From contig JARFIW010001215.1 of NCBI GenBank assembly GCA_036346225.1, positions 4,788,501 to 4,852,500 of the forward strand: a DNA stretch of 64,000 nucleotides, written 5' to 3'. The notes below the pieces were generated by a model. It had not been told where the DNA came from. It made no database searches and was given only the letters and a program-made list of their open reading frames with translations. Shown piece after piece: positions 45,098 through 58,900 of the stretch. Each line of letters starts with the position of its first letter. Position 1 is the first letter of the stretch. The position numbers and the translations under genes were made by a program. The DNA comes from Platerodrilus igneus (taxonomy: Eukaryota > Arthropoda > Insecta > Coleoptera > Lycidae).

Positions 45098-47370
45098 TTT
45101 ATTGTCGATTCTTCATTAATTATGAAATGGCATTGTGCAATTGGTACTGTGTGCATACATGCATCGTCTCTTCCTACAGTGTGGAAGCTGTACATAAAAT
45201 CACATTTCTGAATGTTAACAAGAAAATATTTCTGAACTTTTAGTTTATGCTTGTTATGACCAAATTTTGAAATTGCTTTTTAGTTGATTAAAAAATTCAA
45301 GCTTTTGGGTTATTTAATTTTTTAGAGGTGTCTGAAACCATAATTATTCAATAATTACTGACCGTTAGTTTATTATTCTTTTAGGTTGAATGAAAATACT
45401 TCCAGTAAAGTATTATTTATCAATTCAGAAGCAGAATTGTGCAGTTATTTAATACCAGATATATTACCTGATGATATATAAGAATTGACTTTTATTATTA
45501 TATTTTATTTTTATGTTCTATTAAAATGAAATGAATCTCTCTCTAACCTGTACAAAACATATCAGGGTATTTCTGTAGTTACCGTATTGATATATTGATA
45601 CACTCATAATACACCTTAGCATCTATTCAATTACGGTGTCTTTAATTTATATATAAAAAGACTTATTAATATAAACATGTTTAAGTACATCTGTCACCAT
45701 CATCTCTCGTTCACTGAAATACTTAATATTAACAAGTAATTATTGTTTATTTTATTAATTAACGACTTACACTGGTGACAGATACATATTCTAATTGCTG
45801 TGTTAAAATAAAGTGTTGCATATGTAAAGTCAAGATAAAAATAGTGCAGATAAATAAGTATGAACATTTTTCAGACACCCATAGATGCTGCGAAAAATTT
45901 TTTTGTGATAAATGCCCCTTACGATCTGGGCACCCCATAATTGCTTAAAAGCTTTACTTATCAAATTTTCCATGGCTGCTCTGCTCACTTTCCTGAAAAT
46001 AAATTATCTACACTAAAAATCCTGCTACGATAAATACACATTTATTGACACTCCAATTAAAAAGAATATACAGACCAAATCAATTAGACTGCTCCTTCAC
46101 ACCTCATTTTACAATTTATATACATCCCCCTTGTAATACCCCCTTACACAGTAACATTCTAAGCTCAATATTTACACACGATAGTATATTTTGTATTCAT
46201 TGAAAGCAAGTAATAGGGGCTTCAACACATTTCTTACTCTATCTCTGTTTCAAAACGGAGTTCATAGTAAAATCTTGACCTTTAATGCCAATTTTGCACA
46301 CTAATATTTAAACAGACTCTCTTACCTTGTACATAATATCAAATATTTCATATATCAAATTATTTCTGAAATTACACATAAATTCACATATAAAATAAAA
46401 AATAACCCTAATTAAAATGTTCAATCAAGAAATTTTCCTCTTTTTGACCTTTGAATTAATATAAAATCACACTCCCAATCCACAAAGTTATCATTTAAAT
46501 ATTTACAACATACATCGATAAGGCACAGTTACCTGAGGTTCATATTTACACACAGAGCCTGCTACCATTCTTCCCCATGACTGCACCATGCACAAACAAC
46601 TCCAACATGGATTGCCCTCTCCAACTGCAAGCTGTAACCAAATTACAAGGCTTCACCCATCTGTCTACCATTCCAGTCATCCCAATTACCTGTATATCAA
46701 ACTTCTTCTAGTACCATAATTTTTAATATTAAACTAAACTGGTAAGCACAGACAATTACTCCAAACTAATTATATGCTTTACACTAGATGTGCAATTAAA
46801 TTAAACTGTTGTTACTATAAACCATTTACCGTTGTTCAAATTCAAAATATTCTGCAATCATCTCAGTATCAGCGTATAAGCATCATAGAGACGTTGTAAC
46901 AAATAAAAGCTTTGTAAAAATAAGAGAGCTTTAAATCAGTCCCATGCTGATTATATTCAAGTTCACCTCCCAAAAACCTGTTCAATTCCTGAAATTTCTA
47001 CATCCACAAGGCCTTTCTGTAAAACCCCTCACACTCACACTTGCATGTACACAAATTCTGTGTATTTTTTCCAACCGCCACTCATTAGTTACACAATTTT
47101 AAAAACGCTTCCCCGTAAACCAACTTGACGCAAGCAACACTGCACATGTACTAAATGTTTCGTAGTATTGGAAAAAATCAATACTCCAAACTAACTTTGA
47201 CATTCACCCTAAGTCAATGAAAACATTTAAAATACACCTCTAACCAACACGTGTTATCTCCATCTCCCTCATACATACTCGCTCAAATCAACTTTCTCTG
47301 TTGTCTTGTTTTCAATATTCGTTGTTTTACGGACAACTGCTGTCCCATTCCAATTATGCTCTTTCTGGCA
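45098..47370. other. Long AT-rich intergenic stretch
   Basis: About 2.3 kb with no gene or recognised repeat. Confidence 0.5.
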
Positions 47371-47385
47371 GTCATAAATCGCTAG

Positions 47386-47679
47386 GCGGCTCCATGGCAT
47401 AGTGGTATGTGTGTGACTACTACGCCCAGGGTTCCGGGTTCGAATCCCGACATGCTCCGCTTGAAAAATGTTAGGCGAGCATTTTTCACAAAAATACACC
47501 CTCGTTCGGATGAGAGCTAGAATGGAGGTCCCGTGTGTGTGTTGTCACGCGCGTTAAAGATCCTTACCTTGCTTGGAACAGCAAGGGTTTGGCAAAATTC
47601 CAAATTTTCCAGGTAAAAAAAACTCGCTCCCTGGCCAATGTAGTACCTTCGGGTGGAGCATTGGAAAATCACATGTAAA
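47386..47679 (+). mobile_element. tRNA-derived SINE with target duplication
   Basis: The head has RNA polymerase III promoter boxes: an A box (TGGCATAGTGG at 47394) and a B box (GGTTCGAATCC near 47436). A 3' part shared with 31312-31618 contains AATGTAGTACCTTCGGGTGG. It is flanked by GTCATAAATCGCTAG (47371-47385) and GTCATAAATCTCTAG (47680-47694), a 15-bp target duplication with one mismatch. It would be transcribed by Pol III and mobilised by a LINE. Confidence 0.9.
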
Positions 47680-47699
47680 GTCATAAATCTCTAGCTCAC

Positions 47700-48061
47700 A
47701 CCACTTGATTGATGTCGATAACTGGAATTGTCGTTGTTTGTTCAGTCCTTATCTCCCCCATTTATAATACAGAGAACACTAGCTTCTTCAAAACACATTC
47801 GAAAAGTTTTTTTTAGCAAATATAACCACTAACTTTACTAAAAATAAGAGGTTTAAATTTTGTTTTAAAATCTAAAATTTTAAATGGATGTTTCTTATAT
47901 ATCATGTGCCATATTTCCTGAGTACTTATATGAAGGATTATGAAATTAAAATTTAACTTCCTGAAAATTTAAAAAAATCATTAAATTTTCAACTACTTAC
48001 TTTAAAAGAGTTTCTAAAGTTTTTTGATGTACTTTCACATGCTGAATCCAACATTTAGGTT

Positions 48062-48112
<51 letters not shown>

Positions 48113-49070
48113 ATATATATTGTAGTGGATTTCCTCTAAAAATATCAGAAACGCCTTTGTGTCCCAGCGTTGTTAGGCCGTCATAAAAATTTTCTGAAAA
48201 TTTAACCAAAAAAATAAATACCTCTGGAATGCTTCCTTATTTCTGCACATTCCGGCTAGCTCTAAAGTCTGCTTCTTCTTGGATACCTACCATCCTAAGT
48301 TCATTCTTTCTCACATATACAGTCAAATGAAATTACCACTCAAATAATGCAGCAAGACATACAACCTTTTTATTTATACATATTAAAAAGTTAAAGTTTC
48401 CATTAGCAAGAAAATATTTACACATTTGTATATAGAGTTTTATAAAATGTAACCATCTCAATCCATAAACCTTTTAAAATTTCATGATTACTATTTATTC
48501 CAACAATTTTATTTTAGACTAGTAGATGGGCCCGTCGTGCAACCCTAAATTGATTTTTATTCTGGTCTTATGGTGAGCTCAGTATAACCCAGTTACTCTA
48601 AATGCTTTTAAACATCGCATTTTTGTTTAAAACAAACTCCTTACTCCTTACAACAAAATTTTTGTAATTTATTAACAATTTTAAATATTAAATATCAATT
48701 GTCCTTTACATATACCCCTTTAAATGAGTTTTTATGGTAATAAAATACACCCCCAATAAGTCAAAACACTCAAGCACAAAATACCAGCACAAATGTTCAA
48801 GCAAAAGCAAGAAATTAATTTCTTTACCAGGAGTAAGCTTCTTCCATCATTACCTCTGAAGATGTGTTTCAAAACCCTCGTCGTTGTGTCCATAAACTTT
48901 GTTATTATACATGGATCCAACTCATTTTCACTCGCTATCCAAATCTCTGCAACTGACTTCCGTGTTTCTACCCCGACTTGTCTTGACCAAGCTTAACCTT
49001 CTGTAATCACTAAACTTTATGCATACTTGTTTCAAACTTCTCAACTCGCTTACCCTAGTACCATCCTTTA
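47700..49070. other. AT-rich stretch with an (AT)n run
   Basis: Nothing gene-like. It contains the (AT)n microsatellite at 48067-48120. Confidence 0.45.
48067..48120. repeat. (AT)n microsatellite
   Basis: About 54 bp of TA dinucleotides with one break. Confidence 0.95.
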
Positions 49071-49076
49071 AATAGA

Positions 49077-49559
49077 TTGTTGCGTGTAGTAACAGCACCG
49101 TTTATAATCTCTGCACCCACTTGTGCAAATCACACTTTTAATAAATTATCGATGTACGTTACTAACAGCGTTTTACACACTTTTACTTTAGGATGTTGTA
49201 TTATAAGTCAACGAATAAGCGTCTTACGAGAATCAGTAAAAAGTAAGAGCAAGTCAGTCAGAGCTTTAATACCTCTCCTAGCGTATTTATATGATTTTGT
49301 ACAGCCCTTATGGATCCTATTTCCATCGAAAAGCTTATTTTTCAAAACAGATTCTACAAATTTTATACGTAACGAACTTCTACGTCCAAAAATTCCCATT
49401 CCATCGTGCTTGTACAATGAAACTCGCTCAACAACATCTAACCGTTGTGAGCTTCTCAAAATTTCTAGCATTCGACCAATTATATTGCTTTACCCCGTTT
49501 TTAACGTCCAACCCCTAGCTACCTTTCCTCGTTTAACCCATATTTACTGTCTCGTTTAG
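49077..49559. other. Region open on both strands, identity unknown
   Basis: The plus strand has a 160-codon frame and the minus strand an 87-codon frame (49471-49208), beginning MLEILRSSQRLDVVERVSLY and continuing with a basic RRSSLRIKFVESVLK block. The minus frame looks more protein-like (mixed, basic) and can be extended upstream through one stop. I recognise neither. It is less AT-rich than its surroundings. It could be a mobile-element relic. Confidence 0.3.
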
Positions 49560-50474
49560 AATTCTTCTCAAGCAACAGAAAATCGATATTGTGGTTGACC
49601 TCCAAATCTACCTTGTACTTTAGACGAGTATTTTAACCAACGTTTTATTATACGTGTTCTCTGTCTGTTTTACATGACGGATATTCCGTCTTACTTTGCC
49701 TTCAAAACATCTGTTGTTTTAGTAGCTTGTCGTATCGACCGTTACATACAATTCTACAGAATTCTTGCCAACGTTCATTTCAGTTCCTTGAACTTGACAT
49801 TTTAACTATCAGGTGTTTCTATGAAGCAAACTGTCAGTTTGAAATTATAATTCCGAGTTTTAGAGTTTCTTAGGTTTTGTGTAATGAACGTTTAGTTCAG
49901 TTAAATGGAAATATGCGTTTAAATTATTGATTTTCTATACGCAAAAGCTCCGTTTCTTATCCGATGCGCTTGATTTAAAATATTAAAGCTAATTATGCGT
50001 ATCCTTGAGGTTCATGTACTCTAAAGCTTCTACACATTATGCAAATTTAACATTCTGATCTAGAAATACAAAAATATGTTAATATCCGTCCGTTTTCAAT
50101 GTTACAACTAATTAATTTGGCACGTAAATAAATTGTTCCTATTTCTTATATACACAGTCATTCAAAATTTATTATCTAGTTTTTATTGGACAGCCATTTA
50201 CCGTTCGAAGATACAATATCAGTTGCATCTATACCCATAGTTTATAATTTTGCCGTTAGTTCTAAGTTGATGAAAAAACGATCAAAATACAACTCATGGT
50301 TAAATGGATCTTCTAATAAATGACACCTTTTTAAAATAACTGAAGACCCAAACCCAGTGATATTCTGTTCGTCAGCTTTACTTTCATACACTTACATGTG
50401 AAAACAATAATCAAATTCAAGATTTCCCATTGTTTGAAACTGATGTTACGTGTAAAATTAGCATTACGGTTTAC
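49560..50474. other. Intergenic, no gene seen
   Basis: AT-rich, with short frames only. Confidence 0.4.
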
Positions 50475-50870
50475 ATTTAGATTTACCCTGAAGGAACACC
50501 CCATAACAATTTCAGGGTGCATCGGCTAACTACTGGTGCGAGAGTGGGTAAATAAAAAACAAAAATAATAAATATGACTGCAATATACACAAACTACATT
50601 ACACTAATCGCTTATCCCGAAAGGCGTGTTTCCTTTGTTATAATCGAGGGGCACCAAACCGTTTGTCACTTTTCGATATTATCTCTACATGAAAGACGGT
50701 TATTCTGCTTAGATCTCCTTTGCTTCGGTTTCTTAAATTCCATCACCTTATACATTACTTTTCTGTAAAAGACCATAAAAGCACTCGTTAGTTTTGTCAT
50801 AATTAAAGAAATTTTTAAAGCAGTCGTCTCTCGGAAATATGACTCCATCACTGGGGGTAGGTGGATATCA
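50475..50870 (+). repeat. Dispersed repeat family A, copy 2
   Basis: Uninterrupted copy: TTTAGATTTACCCTGAAGG, GGTGCATCGGCTAACTACTG, GGTGCGAGAGTG, an A-rich middle, CGGTTATTCTGCTTAGATC and the end CATCACTGGGGGTAGGTGG. About 395 bp. The end shows the empty target of the Penelope-like insertion at 14.86 kb. No terminal inverted repeat or tRNA-like promoter stands out. Confidence 0.8.
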
Positions 50871-52182
50871 TTTTACAAATTTACCTACCATGACCTATAT
50901 TATATATAATTTCAAATAAAATTCCACCCAACCTTAACAATAAATTCCTTAAATATAATTACACATACATTAATCTTAAAAAAACTTAAGGTAACATTCA
51001 GCTGGCCAGATATTATTAATAAAACTCCTAAAAACATTAATCCATAATTATACAATGCCATGGGTCTAGTATCCCAGCTGATCTATATGACATTTTAAAT
51101 CCCAAGTAATGGAAATGTTTGTTATACCAACATGTTGAAAAATAGTGAAATATCAACTTTTTTATTAACCATTCCTATGTCCATTAAAAATACTAAATTT
51201 TTCCCTTTTTACCAACACTAATAAAGTTTACTTTTAAAATCAGTATGCACTAATTCCATCGCTAATTTTGTTCCATGATATAATTACTTTCACTTTAATT
51301 TCCTATTACATAAGTACAAAGAATTGACGCATTATTAGTCCACAAGCGCAAAATGAATGAATCTAAATATAAAAGCTAATTCTACTCGCTCTTTAAGGAT
51401 GCTCAACAGCCATCGGTATCTTCCATCTTTCTCAGCAAGCATGGTTTACTTTTCATAACACAGCTTCCTTAACTCAACACAACACAAAATTTCAAATTAA
51501 TGGAGGGGTGAATTCTCCAGGTCTTCATCTTTATAACCTAGGTTGTCACGACATTGTATCCACGCTCCTCGCATGTGTGAATCTACCCTGCATTTGCAAG
51601 AGTATTTCAACTTCCATGTCGTCTGCCATATTTTTTCACTGCAGCCACATTTTTTTCTTGAAACTGTACTTCATTCACTTTCGCCCCCTTTTTTTACTAC
51701 TTGCTCTTTTTTATATTTTAATGTTTTCTAATTAGCAACTCGTGAATAATTAAATTCATTATTTTCCATCGGATTCAACTGTTTGTTTAATGTTACAAAA
51801 AACAACACTGAGGTGTGTATAAAAGAATATTCCTTGTACATAAAATTCAATTACATAAGATACTTTGAAATAACTTACACTTAACTGAAGGAATACTTCT
51901 TGCTTAGATGATCATCACTCCACACATTTTTGCATGCATATAAAAATTATATCGCTACATTCATAATTCAGGCTAATACAGAATAAAGCAACAAGTGCAA
52001 CAAATTTTAATGAATTAATCAAAGCATAATTTGAAATGTCTAAGTTAATATTATCGTGCAGAAGTACTTAGCTACCTAAACATACCGAATGCATATAAAA
52101 ATGTGCATATGCAGGTAATGGAATTCACTTGAAAACTTTGTTCTGTTAGGTTGTTATGGGTAAAAGTGGCGTTAGGTTACAA
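50871..52182. other. AT-rich stretch, no gene
   Basis: Overlapping short frames at 51508-51735 are low-complexity and unlikely to be real. Confidence 0.45.
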
Positions 52183-52580
52183 ATTTAGATTTGCCCAGCA
52201 TGGATGAGAACCCTATAACAATTGTAGAGTACACCGGCTAACTACAGTGGTACGGGAATGTGTTCCTATGGAAAGAACGATAAGCATAATAAAAATAAAC
52301 CTGTGAAATGGACAACATACAAAAACTACTTTATAAAGACAACTTACCACGAAAGGCTTTACTGGTTGTCAAGGTAAGGGGCGCCAAACTGTCTTGTCCT
52401 ACCAATCTTCAGCAAACTTGGAAGACTGTTATTCTGGGTAGGTCTCCTTGCTTTCGGTTTTCTAAAATTTAACACATACATTACCTTTCTCTACAATACC
52501 TTAAAAACACTTATTAACTCTTTGTCATATGACCTCTACAAAATACGACATCTTCACTGGAGGTGACTGTTTGTATATAA
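52183..52580 (+). repeat. Dispersed repeat family A, copy 3
   Basis: TTTAGATTTGCCCAGCATGG, ACACCGGCTAACTACAGTGG, ACTGTTATTCTGGGTAGGTC and the end TCTTCACTGGAGGTGACTG. It has the same order as copy 2 with many substitutions, so an old copy. About 400 bp. Confidence 0.75.
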
Positions 52581-52929
52581 TATACTAGTTGCTTTACTAT
52601 TTTAAACTTTCATCCTAATTTAATATTATATTGGAATAGCAAAGTTATTAAATGTAAACTAACCGAAGCTTCTACATTTTTCAAGTTGCTTTTGTGTTAA
52701 CACTTATTTAACTAATTGATTTTAATAAATTCTTTTCTACTACGTAATGTTGGCTTACGTAATGCGCTAGCGTTACTAAGTTGGTGGTAACTGTAGACTT
52801 TTAATTGGGATTGTTTCTTCTTTATTGCATAGGTTTTATACTTATTTAAATACAATAATCAAACAAAGTGTATAGATGTATCAATATATCAATAGAGAAA
52901 TAAACGGATACATTCCGAGTGGCAGCTTT

Positions 52930-53411
52930 TGTTACATTACAGTTGTACATGTATCATAATACATATACCAATGTGATTAATGTCAAGGGGTATAGGACGG
53001 AAGTTTTGGGATTAGATTGTAATTCACCATTATCGTTACTTTTACCAGAAGTTGAAGCAAAAAACAGCGCTCACTATTTTTCTAAGTGAGCAATTCTGTT
53101 TAAATGTTTTTAATGGGAATTTGAAAAATTCTCCAATTTGCTATAGAAAGTGTTTGGAAAGTTACTGTCTATGTTGCATGTGGTTTATGCATAGACCAAC
53201 TTTACATATAGAAGATTACAAAACAGTTGCGCAAATTGTTTCTGTAAACATGCTACAGTACTTGTATGTAAAATTGTTTTGGAAAATGAACCGATTGGTC
53301 TTGCAAAATGTTTTGAACATAATTTATTTCTTGCCAGTACTACATGAACATATCGCTTGGCCATTCCTAACATATAATTTAATAAATGAAGTACCACAAA
53401 CAACTTTCTAA
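52930..53411 (+). pseudogene. Unidentified decayed coding sequence
   Basis: One frame reads VKGYRTEVLGLDCNSPLSLL and on to EAKNSAHYFSK (about 52982-53085). A stop and shift follow, and an overlapping 119-codon frame ends at 53411 with IEDYKTVAQIVSVNMLQYLY and LPVLHEHIAWPFLTYNLI. Codon content and continuity across the shift look like a once-functional protein. I know no family for it. It may be a mobile-element or processed pseudogene. Confidence 0.4.
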
Positions 53412-54814
53412 AGAATGTCACTAACCAGTTTGCAATGTGCTGTAGTTCCTTCCATCTTAAAACCCACAGTAATCAATCTCATTTGATAGATGTCCAATAA
53501 TGTTTGTTAAGTGACATAAAATGAACAACATTGTCAAGTGTCTTCAAACAATGAGTAAGCATTATCCCACGTCAGTCGACGTATCAGCAAAAGATGACCA
53601 ATAAATACAATTTTTTTTTAAATGTAAGCAGGGGTAATTTGGTACAGAAACTTTATTGTTGTTCATTTTTATTTAACACAGCCTAGCATATTACACTTGT
53701 ATAACAAGTGAATAAAACTTAAAACCGAAAATAAGTTCAAGCTCAATAACAAGTATTTATTTACTAATTACTTACGCATGTGGTTGAAATAAAAATTTCA
53801 AATTAAAATTAATTAAAGAATTATCCCTTTAAACGTGCTGAATTGACGTTAAGTACTTGAATTTAGTGAACTCGGCAAGAACAATGTGACATAACAGTAA
53901 AATAGTGCACCATCTAGCTTTCAGTGGTGCTGGATGGGTTCTATAAAAGCAAATAACTTTTAGGGGTGTACAAATTCCAACACGTTTACCAAATACTTTT
54001 ACATCTACCTTGAAAGGTCTATGAAATCTCCGTCTAATAAAGCCTTTGGGCACCAACCCACCCACATGGATAATACCTACCCAGAAGATGGGTGTCGTGG
54101 CTGATAGTTAACGGTTTCCACTGCTGTTCGAGGTTGATGGAGCCTGGATTTACACCTTTCTTACCTAGTAATAATCTACTATGAACACAAATTTAAAAAA
54201 ACTCGTCGTTTTGTGCACCTAACTTATATTATCAAACATGGTCAGGATAGTAAATAGCAACAACAAAAACAACCAAGAATTATAATACACCCTAATTTGG
54301 CCAAATCCGCATTTAGCTATGAAACATATTATTAATAACACAAGTTCGGCAAAATGTAATCAATGTAATTTTTACTGGCTAATTTCCTTCTAAACTAACG
54401 AGCTTTTATGTATACAAATTCTATGCAATATGCTCTAAACGTACGGAATTGTGTACCAATGTTAACAGTTCTTTGTAACAATAAGCTCCACACAGATATG
54501 GATATTAACAATCAATTTCAATGCAGACATTTCAAACATCAGGTGATGGTTATCATTCAATTTAACTTACAGATACTTTTGGTTTTATTCTTTCAAAAGT
54601 CTATCCACTTCAGCAGGTAGAACTTTCTGGTAAAATTCCAACCAGTTGTGGTTGATAAAAGCGCTCTTTCACTACGTGACTGGTATCTGATGTCTGCGTT
54701 AGTTGCATTCAAGGACATGTCTAATCACTGACAATCTCGATATTTGAAATACTGTCCAATACCTTGTCATACCTATCGCTTGCGCTTCGATTGAGTTTTG
54801 AGAGGTTACTGATA
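53412..54814. other. AT-rich stretch, no recognised gene
   Basis: A 78-codon minus frame (54065-53829) reads GGLVPKGFIRRRFHRPFKVD and similar, possibly a relic, but no family is recognised. Confidence 0.4.
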
Positions 54815-55550
54815 GATGTATGATAATCTGATCCAAACTGATCCCCTCTTAATATCCGGGGGTTTTATAAGTTACAACATCCCGGGATTATTACATGCTA
54901 TTTTTCTTTTCCATGGAGTAGTGCACCAAACTGCTGTTTTAACGTCGAGGTCAATGTCGTTTTCTTTGTGTGACTGGTCATATGTTCCCACACTTTTGAA
55001 AGTGGCACATTTTGTTTATGTTCATAACTCAGTTTTTATTATTGTAAATTTATGAGTATATAAATATTGGGGCAGCGGTTTTTGTTTTTAATTTGTGCTA
55101 GCTCTCAATTCCTCTAACGGATTACATGTAGTGCATTCATTTTTTGTGGCTGGTTTTATCACTATTGTTGTGGCAGAGTGTGTCGGTCCAATTCCATGAT
55201 TCAATGGTTTGTTTTGAATTCGTGTGAATGTATACTAATAAACTTTCCCATATGCCGGTTATTTATTGGAATCGGTCTCTATTTTTTTAAATTGCTGCTA
55301 CGAGAATGTTGGTCTATGAAAACCTTTGGCTCTAGAGGCTCTAGGAAAACCTCTTATATTGATATAATTATCATAAATAATGTTCAGAGTTACTTTAAAA
55401 GTAAAGCCCCGTCTAAATTGAAAACAATAATAACACATTTTGCTGCTGTAAGTGGCTTACGTTACCAAATTCTAACCTTTAAAAATCAAAACGGTGATAT
55501 TCTAACCTCTAACAAATATATCAGTTATAAAGTTAAAATATTTATTTAAC
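54815..55550 (+). pseudogene. Possible LINE endonuclease-to-RT relic
   Basis: Late part (55320-55550): RGSRKTSYIDIIIINNVQSY, resembling the end of LINE endonucleases (an R-T-S-IDIIITN type block). Then KLKTIITHFAAVSGL and QNGDILTSNKYIS follow, similar to the linker to RT. The earlier part (54816-55055) is open for 79 codons but unrecognised. Weak but ordered evidence. Confidence 0.35.
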
Positions 55551-55604
55551 ATTAACTATTGGTATTGTATGCAAAAATTTGCTGCAATTAACTTTAGACA
55601 AAAG

Positions 55605-55925
55605 TTTGTTACAGGTGAAATGAGCATTTTGATTTGCCCTGAAGGGCCGGAACCCCGTAACAATATAAGGGCGTATCAGCTAGCTGCAGTAGTGCTGGAG
55701 TGAGTTCCTATGGAAGAGATTATAAAAGAAAATAGAAAGCTTCGAAATAAAAACAATCAAAAAATAAAAATTATAAATAAACCTGGCTAATATGCAAAAA
55801 CAAACTACTTCCACTAATAACTAACTTTAAAGGCTTTTTCTCTTGTCATAATTAATAGCACTAAACTGTCTCTAGCAACAATCTTTTCGATATTATTCCC
55901 TATACAGAAGATGGTTATTCCACAC
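55605..55925 (+). repeat. Dispersed repeat family A, copy 4
   Basis: TGAAATGAGCATTTTGATTT, GCCCTGAAGGGCCGG, GTAACAATATAAGGGCG, TATCAGCTAGCTGCAGTAG and GATGGTTATTCC. Closest to copy 1 at its 5' end. The 3' terminal block is missing or too diverged to see. Confidence 0.75.
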
Positions 55926-58900
55926 GTTCATTCGTACATGTGTTCTTGTATATGGCTTGCGAATAATTAAATTATTGTTTTCTGTTCACTGTCTAGCCTT
56001 TGTTTTTTTCCCTACTCTTTATTGCGTTTGTTTTGGGTAGGCGCATGTCATTGTATAACATTCCTATAACATGAATTAAGCATGAACTCCTACGACACCA
56101 TTATTCAAAAGGCACATGCCCATGGCTATTATATTGTACTAGCAATTTGAATAGATACTCTGAAAATCTTATTACTTTGTATTAAATGATATAATTAATT
56201 ATCTGTAACTTGATATTGGCGAGTTCCGTTACTTAGTGTCTGTGTTTTTAAATAATTGCTACATTGTCTAAATATGCTTATCAGGTTGTCTGGGCTTACT
56301 TTGTATTGTAGTTGCGCGTGCTTCCCTATAACTTTAATTCTACCCTCATTTAATAAATATTTGTAAAAAGCTCTCCTATATTTGGGATAATATACTATGG
56401 AACATGCCTATGAGTCCATTTCAGTGTTATTTACTTCATAATTCTAAAGCTTTCTTAAAGTGATTAACATGACATGGTCACTATGAAAATTTACCGTTCT
56501 AATTATTCTGCTTATTCTTTTTGTGGTTTTGAAATAATTTATGAACCTGAGTTACGTTCAAATATGTATTCAACAGAAATAAAATATGGCTTTTATGGTT
56601 TTTAAGTTTATTACCTTTAATAAAACCAATTTTATTTGAAAATGTCGTGTTTAATGAACACTACTATTTATGAAATCAGAATAGACGGAGTGTATTAGTA
56701 TTAATTTGTCCCTTTAAGATTAATTTTCCTATTTTTTGTACCCTTTTTTTTATTCAACGTAATGTTAATGCATTACAAAGAGTATATTCGTCAACTGAAA
56801 GAAGTTTGCTTTTAACACTGTAAGCTTTGGCCTTTCTGGAACGTTTTACAGGTAATAATCATTTGACACAGACCAACTATACCCAATTAAAATAAGCGAC
56901 AAACCATTCTATACATCTAGCCGTAAATGTATTCATTTTTACTGTTTTGTAAGTACAGTGACTTTCCAAATACGGTATATAGTTTATTTAACGTAAAAGT
57001 ATAGTATTGCCTTTGGCCACAAGGTGATTTATTGTGTTGCTCTTAGTTTTAATTCTCTAGTATGTTAGAAACTTTGAAACATTAGCAGAATTATCTCAAT
57101 ATTATATTAATCCAGAAGGGATTTGTGACTTTTTGACACATTTTACGACCTGCGCTTAGTTATAATCGTTTGAATTTTATGAAAGTAGAGCCGCTCTTCG
57201 TAGATGCTAAACTCGGATGCTAGAAAAATGATCTGTAAGTTATATTTTTGAATTTGTTTTCTGTTTATATTAATAAACTACCTCTAATTAATCTAGATTT
57301 AGTAGTATCAACACTCAGTAGTTTGTGATATCTATATACTATAATTCTGTTTTTGTTCTCGAAAGCTAAACAATTTTATTTTGTATTGTTAAAATTTCCT
57401 TCGAAGGAGAGATTCTCTGTCATTTATCATTTATAGTGCCACTATATTGATTTTGCTACATACGGATTCCATGTATCTAAATCGTATAACAAACTAATTA
57501 ACTTCCTATTTACTAATGTTTAGTAAGTACAAATATATTTTATTGATTGCAATAATTATATGACAAATCTATATTTGCAAAATATTTTATAAATTATACA
57601 TAGATAATTATATGTATACATATACTAGTGTTCAAAATTATATTGTAGCCGATTATATATACCATTATACTCTACTATCGAATTAGTTGTTTCTTTTATT
57701 ATAGGAGTAATAGCGTTCGATCCTATCATTATTATTTTACTTTGAAGTAAGTTTATAGCAGTGCATTTATCATTTATAAATAATCAGTATGATAATGAAA
57801 ATGTTACTGAATTTACGTTTGTATATGTGTTGTTTTTAAATAAATTATCTCAGGGTTCTATATTCAACTATTTACATTCGATTTCGCACTGCGTGGGTTC
57901 GTTGCAGAGCGAAATCTACTCGGTGTCCTCAACAAGGATACTTTCACGCCTTCTCGTATGTACAGGCCTTCACTACACCTGAATCTGCGAGGTCGGTCTA
58001 TGCCTTGCAGGTCGTGACGTTACCGCAATACTTAAAACTAAAATGGTTGAAGGCTCGCTTACCCTATTAATTTTTTCAATGGTGCAATTTATCAAAACAA
58101 GAATAAGCTTTTACTTTAAATGGAATTTTGTACCTGATATTCGTTTCAACTGATGGTGGCTTCCTCGCTGTGATGTTAAATGCTCATGGAATGCCAATTG
58201 ATGTAAGTAATCTATGGAATAAATATTGTGCTTTAGTCTCATGAAATGTTTTAGAATTGAATTACTACTATAACGAAATGTATATAAATAAATGGTGAAT
58301 ACTCTGTTTTATACGATCCTGCTGTCCCTTGAATGCGTTTCACGTTGCAGTAGCTTTCTTCGCTTGGGGTTGGCTGCACGTCCTACTGCCGGCTTGTTTA
58401 TATGTGTGGGTTCTCCTTCGTGGTTACTAGTGCTACATCGAAATACCTTGATGCTCCTATAATGACTTTGGCTATGCTTTGTCATTACCTTTTTTAATTA
58501 ATTTCGAGGGACTGCGTTTCTCCTTTTTAAATAAACTGTAGTATGCTCTTTGGCCTTTCAAATGCTTGTAACTTATACACTTTTATAATTTTGGGAAACC
58601 TTTTAAATTAAACGACAGAGCTTGATAGAACGACCTCTTTTTTATTTTATTATTTTCATCTATCAAATCATAAACAAACCTATCACATAGGTACTTACAT
58701 CCCTTTTTTAAAGCACTTACATATTAAATTACACGTTTTGTTCATTCTCTAAACACACTACTTCAAAACCACCTTAATTCGGTATTTTACACTCAATTAT
58801 AATTACAATCATTTAAAAAAAAACCAAAGTTGTTTGCATTTGTAAATCCTATCATTGATAACGTTATTGATATCTGGCATCGTGACAAACAATTTAAGCT

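Noticed and set aside
47386..47461. Possible tRNA gene
   Set aside because: It has A and B boxes, but the rest is a SINE body flanked by a target duplication, and the arms do not form a clean cloverleaf by eye.
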